NCBI RefSeq assembly: GCF_000953715.1
Contig: NZ_LN824141.1
Location: forward strand, 1,986,501 to 2,050,500
Length of the DNA stretch: 64,000 bases
Origin: Defluviitoga tunisiensis
Lineage (GTDB): Bacteria; Thermotogota; Thermotogae; Petrotogales; Petrotogaceae
Direction of reading: 5' to 3'
Below, in pieces: positions 57,071 to 64,000 of this stretch. Below the pieces are notes generated by a model. It saw only the letters and a list, made by a program, of their open reading frames with translations. It was not told the DNA's origin and searched no databases. The translations under genes and the position numbers were made by a program. How positions within the stretch are numbered: the first letter of the stretch is position 1; every line of letters starts with the position of its first letter.

Positions 57071-57072
57071 AA
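56437..57072 (+). pseudogene. C-terminal fragment of an IscB-like RNA-guided nuclease (copy B)
   Basis: A 211-residue ORF identical to copy A except for four substitutions, all in the last third (I/T, K/E, P/L and V/M), and one silent change. It keeps the RuvC-III His51/Asp54 pair and the C-terminal domain but lacks everything upstream. The frame is open back only to 56383, so no hidden N-terminal part is present. The start is TTG with GGAGG four bases upstream. The TAA stop straddles the element's right boundary. Translation is possible; nuclease activity alone is not. Confidence 0.8.
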
Positions 57073-57092
57073 TAAAAAGTGGAGGGATATCA

Positions 57093-58835
57093 TTGCGCTT
57101 TTCAAAACTATATGCACCAACATTGAAAGAAACTCCTGCCGATTCAGATATCAAAAGTTATGAACTATTAATTCGCGGAGGTTTTATTAGGAAAATATCT
57201 TCGGGGGTATACAGTTATCTTCCTCTTGGATGGCGTGTGATAAAAAAGATAGAAAAAATTGTCCGAGAAGAAATGGAAAAAATTGGTTCTCAAGAACTCA
57301 TGCTTCCAATTATACATCCTTCTGAACTTTGGAAAATGACCGGAAGATGGGATGATTATGGGCCTGAACTAATGAAGTTAAAAGATAGACATGACAGAGA
57401 GTTCACGTTAGGTCCTACACATGAAGAAATAGTCACCTTTCTTATGAAAGATGAATTAAGATCATATAAGCAACTTCCACTTAGTGTTTTCCAAATAGCA
57501 ACTAAATTTAGAGATGAAATAAGACCAAGGTTTGGAGTTTTAAGGGCTAGAGAATTTATTATGAAAGATGCATATACATTTCATCCTGACTATGAGTCTC
57601 TTCATAAAACTTACTTACAATTTTATGAGGCTTATGAAAACATTATTAAACGTATGGGAGTAAAGTATGCAATTGTCGAAGCAGATACAGGGGCAATTGG
57701 AGGAAATTACTCACATGAATTTCATGTTTTAGCCAAAAACGGTGAAGGTAGAATATTCTATTGTGAAAAATGTGGGTACGCAGCTAGTGATGAAAAAGCT
57801 ATTTCTGATGAGAAATTTATTGCAAGCATTGATGAACCAAAAAAACAGTTGACAAAAGTAGACACTGGAGAACTAAAAACGATTGAAGAAATTGCAAATT
57901 TTTTAAATCTTCCAAAAAATAGATTGATCAAATCTATGCTTTTAAAGTCGAAAAATGGTTGGGTAATGGCGTTAATACGTGGCGATTATGAAATCAATCT
58001 TTCTAAACTTCGCTCTCTAATTAAGGATCAAACCCTTGATTTTGCACAACCTGAAGAAGTCTATGAAAAATTTGGAGTTAATACAGGATATATCGGTCCT
58101 ATAAATGTACCTAAAGACGTTAAAATAGTCGCAGATTTCAGTGTAAAATCGGTAGTCAACGGTGTAATTGGTGCTATGGAAGAAAATAAACATTACATAA
58201 ATGCAACACCAGATGAAGATTTTAAAGTTGATATATTTTCTGATATTAGATTTGTAAAAGCAGGTGAGAAATGTCCTCATTGTGAAGGTTATTTAAAAGA
58301 AGCTAGAGGTATAGAAGTTGGACAAGTTTTCGAACTTGGCGATAAATACTCTTCAAAAATGAAAGCATATTTTACAGATGAGGAAGGAAACCAAAAACCT
58401 TTTATTATGGGATGTTATGGTTGGGGAGTCTCAAGAACACTTGGAGCAATAGTGGAACAATTAAATGACGAACATGGTATGCTTTGGCCTAGAAGTATTG
58501 CACCTTTTGAAGTAGCAATAATACCTGTTTCTTCAAGTAACAAAAAAATGTTTGAGTTTTCAGATCAAATTTATAATTTTTTATCTAAAAAAGGTATTGA
58601 AGTTCTAATAGATGATAGAGAAGTCTCTGCAGGAGTTAAATTTAAGGATATAGACCTGATTGGTATACCCCTTAAAATTATTATAGGAAAGTCCTATGAA
58701 GATGGTTATATAGAATTAAAACTCAGATACGAAGAACAAAGTAAACTAATAGATGCTTCAAATCTGGAATCTATATATAATGAGGTAATACAAAAACTTG
58801 ATGAATATAATCCAGTAAAAGCACTAAAAATATAA
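57093..58835 (+). CDS. proS: Prolyl-tRNA synthetase
   Basis: A bacterial-type class II synthetase of 580 residues. It has [22 protein letters not shown], motif 2 region [21 protein letters not shown], a YbaK-type editing insertion at about 225-390 between motifs 2 and 3 that removes Ala from tRNA-Pro, motif 3 near [13 protein letters not shown], and the C-terminal anticodon domain ([19 protein letters not shown]). The start is TTG after GGAGGG. Its leader contains element copy B. It ends at a strong terminator. Confidence 0.96.
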   Translation: MRFSKLYAPTLKETPADSDIKSYELLIRGGFIRKISSGVYSYLPLGWRVIKKIEKIVREEMEKIGSQELMLPIIHPSELWKMTGRWDDYGPELMKLKDRHDREFTLGPTHEEIVTFLMKDELRSYKQLPLSVFQIATKFRDEIRPRFGVLRAREFIMKDAYTFHPDYESLHKTYLQFYEAYENIIKRMGVKYAIVEADTGAIGGNYSHEFHVLAKNGEGRIFYCEKCGYAASDEKAISDEKFIASIDEPKKQLTKVDTGELKTIEEIANFLNLPKNRLIKSMLLKSKNGWVMALIRGDYEINLSKLRSLIKDQTLDFAQPEEVYEKFGVNTGYIGPINVPKDVKIVADFSVKSVVNGVIGAMEENKHYINATPDEDFKVDIFSDIRFVKAGEKCPHCEGYLKEARGIEVGQVFELGDKYSSKMKAYFTDEEGNQKPFIMGCYGWGVSRTLGAIVEQLNDEHGMLWPRSIAPFEVAIIPVSSSNKKMFEFSDQIYNFLSKKGIEVLIDDREVSAGVKFKDIDLIGIPLKIIIGKSYEDGYIELKLRYEEQSKLIDASNLESIYNEVIQKLDEYNPVKALKI

Positions 58836-58888
58836 GCACTTATAAATTGACAAAATCATGAAAAAATAGTAAAATATAGATAGTAAAA

Positions 58889-58919
58889 AATAAAAGCCGA
58901 AGCTTCTTCGGCTTTTATT
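58889..58919. terminator. Bidirectional terminator between proS and the tRNA gene
   Basis: Perfect 14-bp arms (58889-58902 and 58906-58919, core AAGCCGAAG/CTTCGGCTT) with a 3-base loop and A/T-rich outer arms that give U tracts both ways. It lies directly after the tRNA 3' end and 54 bases beyond proS. Confidence 0.93.
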
Positions 58920-58995
58920 GGTGGGCTCGGGTGGATTCGAACCACCGACCACCCGGTTATGAGCCGGAAGCTCTAACCAACTGAGCTACGAGCCC
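58919..58995 (-). tRNA. tRNA with CAU anticodon (Met elongator or Ile2)
   Basis: A complete 77-nt cloverleaf on the minus strand: acceptor GGGCTCG/CGAGCCC, D arm GCTC/GAGC, anticodon stem TCCGG/CCGGG with loop CTCATAA (anticodon CAT), T arm GGTGG-TTCGAAT-CCACC, and an encoded CCA. The CAU anticodon fits elongator methionine or the lysidine-modified isoleucine tRNA; GGCTCATAACC resembles some Ile2 genes, but I cannot decide by eye. It is not an initiator, because the acceptor begins with a G-C pair. Confidence 0.95.
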
Positions 58996-59008
58996 TTATA
59001 CGTACATA

Positions 59009-59037
59009 ATTATAACATTAATTGATTATTTTGTCAA
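59009..59037 (-). promoter_or_regulatory. Consensus promoter of the tRNA gene
   Basis: On the minus strand TTGACA (59037-59032), a 17-base spacer and TATAAT (59014-59009) lie 14 bases before the tRNA 5' end. Confidence 0.92.
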
Positions 59038-59078
59038 TACTTTTTAGAATAATAACAACAAATAGAGGAGAATGTAAA

Positions 59079-59252
59079 ATGAGTGAAGGGTTAAAAATAC
59101 ACAATTCACAAGAAGATCCAATTAAAATATTGACCGATAAATATCCCAAAATCATTATAATAAAAGCAGTTTTTAATCTTCTAGACACTCAAGAAAACGT
59201 CAATTTAGAAAATTTGGAAAATGAAATAATTAGACTACTTTCAAAAAAATAA
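59079..59252 (+). CDS. Small protein of unknown function
   Basis: A 57-residue soluble protein, MSEGLKIHNSQEDP at its start, with an amphipathic C-terminal half (NLENLENEIIRLLSKK). ATG 59079 is chosen because GAGGAG lies nine bases upstream; an in-frame ATG at 59022 falls in the tRNA promoter. A terminator follows at once. No family is recognised. Confidence 0.6.
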   Translation: MSEGLKIHNSQEDPIKILTDKYPKIIIIKAVFNLLDTQENVNLENLENEIIRLLSKK

Positions 59253-59277
59253 ATGGGCCCTTTAAGGCTCATTTATT
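59248..59277 (+). terminator. Terminator of the 57-residue protein gene
   Basis: Twelve-base-pair stem, core TGGGCC/GGCTCA with one G-U wobble and a 6-base loop, followed by a T run. Confidence 0.82.
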
Positions 59278-59298
59278 TTTTATAATTTTTAACGGATA

Positions 59299-59495
59299 AT
59301 ATAGAAAAATTGATTTTCAAACGCAATGTTTTGAATTTATAATTCGCTTAGGGCAAAGCCCTTCCCCTTTCTTCGGTACAAGTACAAAAATTTAAAGAAA
59401 TTAAGAGTTCGTTGGGAGTAGAATGAGGGAGTTATTTTGTAATAAAACAAATACGAAACTTATATATAATAGTTCACATTTTAGAATTTCTAAAG
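59299..59495 (+). repeat. Dispersed repeat, copy 5
   Basis: It has TTGAATTTATAA, AGGGCAAAGCCCT, GGTACAAGTAC, TTAAAGAAATTAAGA and a perfect right end ATTTCTAAAG (59486-59495). The left end is weak (ATAGAAAAAT). TATATATAAT at 59461-59470 puts TATAAT 60 bases before the pyrBI TTG start. It points toward pyrBI and fills almost all of the gap before it. Confidence 0.75.
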
Positions 59496-59529
59496 TGAGT
59501 AAATATTTTTGCAATAGGGAGGGAAAATT

Positions 59530-61110
59530 TTGAAAAACGATTTTCTTGGTAGAAGTTTAAATGTGATGAGTGATTTTACTATTGAAGAGGAGATGTTTTT
59601 GTATCATCAAACAAATAGATTAAAGAAAAAATGGAAAAATAAAGAAGACTGTTCTGAATTTGAAATCAAACTTCCATCAGTTGGTATTTATATAGTATTT
59701 ACTGAACCGAGTACTAGAACAAAAGAATCGTTTATAAATGCAGCAAAATTCCATAAAAATGCTAAAACAAACATTTTTGAATCTGAGCATTCTTCATTTA
59801 ATAAAAGTGAAAGCTATATCGATACATTCAACATGCTAACTGGGTATTCAGATCATTCAATCTTTGTCGTAAGAACAAAACTAGAAGGAACTTGTAAACT
59901 TTTAGATGAAAAAGTTTCTGATTATGCTTTTAGACATTCTTTAAACAAGCCTTCTTTTATCAATGCTGGAGACGGAAAGCATGAACATCCCACCCAAGAA
60001 ATATTAGACGAATACACTTTTTTAGAACAATTAAATTTTGATAATTCGTATATACACATTGCGCTTGTGGGAGATTTACTCCATGGAAGAACCGTTCACT
60101 CAAAAGTATCTGGATTAAGGATATTTAAGAATGTTCTAGTAGACTTAATTGCGCCAGAAGAATTACAAATGCCTAGACATTATGTAAACGCTATGAAAGA
60201 AAATAAATTTGAAGTTAGAATATTTGATTCAATTGAAAATTATCTTAAACAAGAACAGATCGCACCGATTTGGTATTTTACTAGGCTTCAACTAGAAAGA
60301 ATGGGTGAAGACATACTTGAAAAAGAACCTTTACTGCGAAAAAGTGTCACTTTTAGAAAAGACTTCCTTAACCTTCTACCAGAAAAAGTTAAATTTTATC
60401 ATCCTTTACCAAGACATAAAATCTACCCTACAATCCCTACATTTCTAGACCCTTTACCTTTAAATGGTTGGGAAAATCAAGCTATAAATGGCTATTGGAC
60501 AAGAATTATTTTGCTATCAATGTTTGGTGGAGCTATATCTGCCCCATTTGATACCTCAATAAAAAATGTAGAAATAAATGAACAAGATTTTATCGTCCCT
60601 GCCCCTATAATAGATGGGACAAAGGGCATTACAAAAGATGGAAAAAGAGGGATTAAACCAATAGAAAATGGGACTGTAATAGATCATATAGCAAAAGGCA
60701 AAAATCCCGATAAAATATATGAAACAATTGTAAAAATAAGGAAAATACTCAAACTATACGTTTTAGATAGTGCAGATGGACTCTTTAAATCAGCAGATGG
60801 AAATTTCAAGGGGTATATAAGTTTACCGGATGTGTATCTTTCTCAAAAAGATATTAAGAAATTATCTGCTATCTCTCCTAATACGACCGTAAACATAATA
60901 AAAAATAGTAGAGTGTGTGAAAAATATAGGATTTCACTTCCACCTCGAATATATAATTTTGAAGAATTAAGATGTAAAAATGAAAATTGCATAACAAACC
61001 CTGTAAATGGAGAGAATGTTCAAGTGTCATTCATAAGAAACAAGAATAATGAATTAATATGTGAATATTGTGAAACACCACATACCTTTGAAGAAATTTG
61101 GAACGTATAA
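59530..61110 (+). CDS. pyrBI: Fused aspartate carbamoyltransferase, catalytic plus regulatory chain
   Basis: One 526-residue chain carries both ATCase parts. The N-terminal catalytic region (about 1-345) has EPSTRTKESF, GDGKHEHPTQEI and HPLPRHKIYP, the carbamoyl-phosphate and aspartate sites. A short linker leads to the PyrI-like regulatory domain (about 370-526) with GTVIDHIAKGKNPDKI and the zinc site Cys482, Cys487, Cys511 and Cys514. The fusion is known from Thermotoga-type bacteria, where it keeps allosteric nucleotide control within one chain. The start is TTG after GGGAGGG. Repeat copy 5 directly upstream probably supplies the promoter. Confidence 0.93.
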   Translation: MKNDFLGRSLNVMSDFTIEEEMFLYHQTNRLKKKWKNKEDCSEFEIKLPSVGIYIVFTEPSTRTKESFINAAKFHKNAKTNIFESEHSSFNKSESYIDTFNMLTGYSDHSIFVVRTKLEGTCKLLDEKVSDYAFRHSLNKPSFINAGDGKHEHPTQEILDEYTFLEQLNFDNSYIHIALVGDLLHGRTVHSKVSGLRIFKNVLVDLIAPEELQMPRHYVNAMKENKFEVRIFDSIENYLKQEQIAPIWYFTRLQLERMGEDILEKEPLLRKSVTFRKDFLNLLPEKVKFYHPLPRHKIYPTIPTFLDPLPLNGWENQAINGYWTRIILLSMFGGAISAPFDTSIKNVEINEQDFIVPAPIIDGTKGITKDGKRGIKPIENGTVIDHIAKGKNPDKIYETIVKIRKILKLYVLDSADGLFKSADGNFKGYISLPDVYLSQKDIKKLSAISPNTTVNIIKNSRVCEKYRISLPPRIYNFEELRCKNENCITNPVNGENVQVSFIRNKNNELICEYCETPHTFEEIWNV

Positions 61111-61229
61111 GACAATAAAATACAGCTTCATATAGCTAAACTCAAAATTGAGTTTATTGTCTGTTTAAACAACCAAAAATATATTTAAAAACTTAATTTA
61201 TCTTAACTAATAAAAGTAAAAATATCTAG

Positions 61230-62153
61230 TTATTTCCAAATTTCTGGTTCTACTGTTAAATCCACTTGATATTTTTCTTTTATTGTTTTTTTTACATAAT
61301 CAATCAAAGCCATAACCTGATTAAAAGTAGCATTGCCTTTATTAATAATAAATCCTGCATGCTTAGATGAAATTTGTGCATCGCCTATAGAGTAACCTTT
61401 CAAGCCAAGACTTTCTATAGCAGTTCCTACGTAAAAATCAGGTTTTGGCCTTTTAAATATACTCCCGGCGCAAGGCATTTCTATTGGCTGTTTATTCAAC
61501 CTTTTACTCGAAAATTCTTCTATTTTTCTCTTTATTTCGTAAACATTACCTTTGTTAAACACTTGCTTTGAAGATAATAGAATAAGAGGAGAATCTTGAA
61601 AAATACTTTTTCTGTAAGAAAATTCTAATTCTTCATTCCTGAATTTTTTTACTTTCATATCTGATAAATCAAACACCTCTGCTTCTAATACTATATTTTT
61701 AATTTCTCCATCATAAGCACCCGCATTCATATATAAAGCACCACCAACTGTTCCAGGAATTCCACAGGCAAATTCTAAGCCGCTATATCCTCTTTCAGAA
61801 ACTAGATAAGAAAGACTAGCAAGATAAACCCCACATTCTGTTTCAACTAGCAATTTTTGCCTATCACTTAAAAATTCTTCTTTTATTCCTGTAAGATACT
61901 TTGTAGATAACACAACAAAGTCTACATCATAATCTGTAACAATTAAATTAGTGCCTCCCCCAATAATTTTAAATGGTATATTATTTCTTTTCAGTAAGAT
62001 TAACGTTTCAACAAATACGTTTTTGGTTTTAGGAAAAAACATATAAGGGGTTTTTCCCCCTATTCTAAAACTTGTATGATTCTTCAAATATTCATCTTTT
62101 CTTATTTCACAACCTAGAATGTACAATTCTTTACATATGCCTTCCAAATCCAT
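61230..62153 (-). CDS. murB: UDP-N-acetylenolpyruvoylglucosamine reductase
   Basis: An FAD enzyme reducing UDP-GlcNAc-enolpyruvate to UDP-MurNAc in peptidoglycan synthesis. The 307-residue protein has the FAD-binding NHTSFRIGGKTPYMFFP, IIGGGTNLIVTD, GLEFACGIPGTVGGALYMNAGAYDGEI, the catalytic-Ser loop PCAGSIFKRP and the C-terminal GKGNATFNQV-like KHAGFIINKGNAT. The short type II architecture, lacking the E. coli insertion, fits its length. It lies 14 bp after the sulfotransferase-like gene on the same strand. Confidence 0.95.
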   Translation of the reverse strand: MDLEGICKELYILGCEIRKDEYLKNHTSFRIGGKTPYMFFPKTKNVFVETLILLKRNNIPFKIIGGGTNLIVTDYDVDFVVLSTKYLTGIKEEFLSDRQKLLVETECGVYLASLSYLVSERGYSGLEFACGIPGTVGGALYMNAGAYDGEIKNIVLEAEVFDLSDMKVKKFRNEELEFSYRKSIFQDSPLILLSSKQVFNKGNVYEIKRKIEEFSSKRLNKQPIEMPCAGSIFKRPKPDFYVGTAIESLGLKGYSIGDAQISSKHAGFIINKGNATFNQVMALIDYVKKTIKEKYQVDLTVEPEIWK

Positions 62154-62167
62154 ACAATTTTTCTCCC

Positions 62168-63115
62168 TTATGCAAATTCTTTTTCATAATCCGTGCTTAA
62201 TTTATCCAACCATTCAGGCTCTTTTCCATAACCAAATCTTTCCATCAATTTGCCACAATGTCTCTGAATATCTTGAGCCATTTTTTTATCCCATTTCTTC
62301 CAGTGGGGGATCTTATATTTATCTGCACTAGAATTTAGTTTTTTGCTAAGCAATTGGGGCTTAAATTGATACCTTTTACTAAAACCATCTGGAAATTTAC
62401 TACAATATTCTAGAAAATCTATAAAAAAATCATTTTTTCTATCGCTTAAGAAAAGATCCTCGTATCGATATACCCGAAAATTTTTTCTGTTTTCCATTGT
62501 ATCAAGAACAAAAGTGTTTAATTTGTTATAATACCAAGCATACCTCTCGATCTTTGACATCTTTTTCCATTTATCTGAATACGGATCATCTTTAAAATGA
62601 TAGGGTCTCATACTCATTTCTAAAAATGCAAAATCTACTGTTTTATATAAAAGATAAACTGGTGAACTAATTGCTGATCTGACCCAAGTTCTAGGATCTC
62701 TAATAATAAAAACAATCTTACTATTAGGAAACACTTTTTCAAGAAGATCCACAACACCATGTAAATGATTGCTGGACTCAACATAAATACTTTCTTTTGT
62801 CTCTTCCAATATTTGTTTTCTTAAACCTTTTATATATTCTTGTGCTTTTTCATCAGAAATTTTCCCCAAACGCCTATAAGTGCTCAGCTTACACATCGAT
62901 TTGGAAGGTAAAAATTGTCCTATAGTCATTTGATATAATCCAAATCGTTTTATATCTTGACCCCATTTTTTCATATCTTTAAAGAAAACATTAGCAGGTT
63001 CATGTACAGAATAACAATCCTCTATCATTTGATTTAAACTTTTTGCCAAAAATTGAGTTCCAGTTCTTCCAGTTGAAGTAATAAAAACACAATGTTTTTC
63101 AAAAATCGATTCCAT
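62168..63115 (-). CDS. Sulfotransferase-family protein
   Basis: A 315-residue protein with the sulfotransferase PAPS-binding pattern: the N-terminal 5'-phosphosulfate loop VFITSTGRTGTQFLAKSL and the 3'-phosphate motif SKIVFIIRDPRTWVRSAISS near residue 140, with YRYEDLF later. Such enzymes move sulfate from PAPS to carbohydrates or other acceptors. The start is ATG at 63115, after GGTGGTGAG; the in-frame start at 63127 lies inside that site. No PAPS synthesis gene is nearby, and the acceptor is unknown. Its rarity in this phylum suggests acquisition by transfer, an inference. Confidence 0.82.
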   Translation of the reverse strand: MESIFEKHCVFITSTGRTGTQFLAKSLNQMIEDCYSVHEPANVFFKDMKKWGQDIKRFGLYQMTIGQFLPSKSMCKLSTYRRLGKISDEKAQEYIKGLRKQILEETKESIYVESSNHLHGVVDLLEKVFPNSKIVFIIRDPRTWVRSAISSPVYLLYKTVDFAFLEMSMRPYHFKDDPYSDKWKKMSKIERYAWYYNKLNTFVLDTMENRKNFRVYRYEDLFLSDRKNDFFIDFLEYCSKFPDGFSKRYQFKPQLLSKKLNSSADKYKIPHWKKWDKKMAQDIQRHCGKLMERFGYGKEPEWLDKLSTDYEKEFA

Positions 63116-63170
63116 AAAACTCACCACCTAATAATATAATTTCAACTTATATAATTGATTTGTTTCATTA

Positions 63171-63761
63171 TTATAGACCATCTAATTGTTTATATAATTC
63201 TTCAGAATTCAAATACAAGATACCTTTTATTCCTACTTCTTCAGCAGCTTTAACATTTTCTAATGAATCATCTATAAAAATAGTTTGCTCAGGAATTAGG
63301 TTATAATTTTCTATTAAAAGATTGTATATTTCTTTCTCTGGTTTCAATAATTTTACCTGATATGAAATCACCATTCCGTCAAATAGCTCAAAAAAAGAAT
63401 AATGCGTTCTTATATAATTGAAGGCATGTTCATGAAAGTTAGAAAGAACATACAAATTCTTTCCTTTAGATTTTAAACGATAAAGAAAAGATATATTTTC
63501 TTCAATAGGTGTTAAATATTTGTGCCAATTTACAAGAAGTAACATAAGTTCGCTCTTTAAATCCGGATTATTGTTTAACCAGATTCTACACGCATCGTTA
63601 TAACTAATTGTACCTCTATCTAAATCCGCCCATATTTTTGTTTTGAATACATCTTTAATTATCTTTTTCTTTATTAACTCTTCTTCGAATAAATCATCCA
63701 AAATCTCTTTTGGATCAAATCGAAAAAGCACATTTCCTAAGTCGAAAACTATATTTTTCAC
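63171..63761 (-). CDS. HAD-superfamily phosphatase, YihX-like
   Basis: A 196-residue HAD hydrolase with motif I as FDLGNVLFRFDP (Asp6; Gly in place of the usual second Asp, as in YihX-like sugar phosphatases), motif II LYVLSNFHE, motif III Lys in LLKPEKEIY and motif IV FIDDSLENVKAA. A helical cap lies at about residues 15-85. YihX-type enzymes release phosphate from alpha-glucose 1-phosphate and similar sugars; the substrate here is not known. The start is GTG behind GGGAGGG. Confidence 0.9.
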   Translation of the reverse strand: MKNIVFDLGNVLFRFDPKEILDDLFEEELIKKKIIKDVFKTKIWADLDRGTISYNDACRIWLNNNPDLKSELMLLLVNWHKYLTPIEENISFLYRLKSKGKNLYVLSNFHEHAFNYIRTHYSFFELFDGMVISYQVKLLKPEKEIYNLLIENYNLIPEQTIFIDDSLENVKAAEEVGIKGILYLNSEELYKQLDGL

Positions 63762-64000
63762 GATTACCCTCCCTCGACATTTTTTGATGGTTTAATTAAC
63801 TAAATAGTTGTACCTTGATCTACTTTTTAATTTTTTCTATTCTTTAACTGTATTATTTAAATCAGTGCTGATATCATTATACTAATATACCGATTTTCTT
63901 GTTTCAAAGTATTGCTACTAGTTGATATAATCTATATTAATGAATTTAATTTATGATATGGCAATGCACTTTTTTGTTGTGAAGTTCATCTCTTTTAAAA
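63762..64000. other. Gene-free end of window
   Basis: AT-rich; no convincing ORF or hairpin is seen. On the minus strand TTGAAA and TATAAT occur 20 bases apart upstream of the HAD gene, too wide for a firm promoter call. Confidence 0.4.

Overview
The window is AT-rich, densely packed bacterial chromosome, with most genes on the minus strand in tight, often overlapping operons. Several features point to Thermotogota, probably Petrotogaceae (Petrotoga or a close relative); this is an inference from gene content. They are an SLH/coiled-coil/C-terminal-anchor protein of the Ompα toga-spacer type, an aspartate carbamoyltransferase with fused catalytic and regulatory chains, a lysine riboswitch over an acetyl-type diaminopimelate operon, and an oxygen-defence set made of rubrerythrin, superoxide reductase and rubredoxin. 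Many genes start with TTG behind GGAGGTG, so several long reading frames need their starts moved downstream.

Layout. 1-6.8 kb: a membrane protein cut by the window edge, rsmA, an SLBB export protein, two TPR proteins, plsY. 6.8-7.7 kb: copy A of an IscB-derived element. 7.8-14.3 kb: der, rpsA, ispH, cmk, aspS. 14.4-19.3 kb: Ompα-like protein, a PhoU-like protein, ileS, a response regulator. 19.4-25 kb: a sensor kinase divergent from clpC, with tandem operator-like repeats between them. 25-31 kb: the oxygen-defence operon, small membrane proteins, HD, 2H and PHP enzymes, a DUF368 transporter and several copies of a short repeat. 31.4-41.5 kb: glucokinase, ispD and the eight-gene lysine operon with its riboswitch. 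41.6-55.9 kb: bamA, then a long unit from metG through gyrA, lexA, rpiB, a DHQ-synthase-like protein, a SPOR protein, comEA, queH, fapA and a TPR protein to thyX. 56.2-57.1 kb: copy B of the IscB-derived element, just upstream of proS. 58.9-64 kb: a tRNA, a small protein, pyrBI, murB, a sulfotransferase-like protein and a HAD phosphatase.

Two things stand out. The first is an 883-bp element present twice (6821-7703 minus, 56188-57070 plus) with only six base differences. Each copy has about 249 nt of strongly structured RNA-like sequence (GAAA- and UUCG-capped hairpins and a 10-bp long-range helix), then a 211-codon ORF that matches only the C-terminal part of IscB: the RuvC-III HxxD motif and the target-adjacent-motif-interacting domain. 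The RRXRR, RuvC-I, bridge-helix, RuvC-II and HNH parts are absent in both copies. It looks like a mobile, nuclease-incomplete HEARO/omega-RNA element.

The second is a repeat family of about 175-197 bp with five copies here. It has imperfect 10-bp terminal inverted repeats (CTTTAGAAAT / ATTTCTAAAG) and a central AGGGC-GAA-GCCCT hairpin. Every copy points the same way relative to the next gene. In three copies a TATAAT near the right end lies 56-60 bases before the start codon (rubrerythrin, the HD protein, pyrBI), so the repeat may act as a portable promoter and leader. A 2H phosphoesterase gene that appears to start with ATA is a further oddity.
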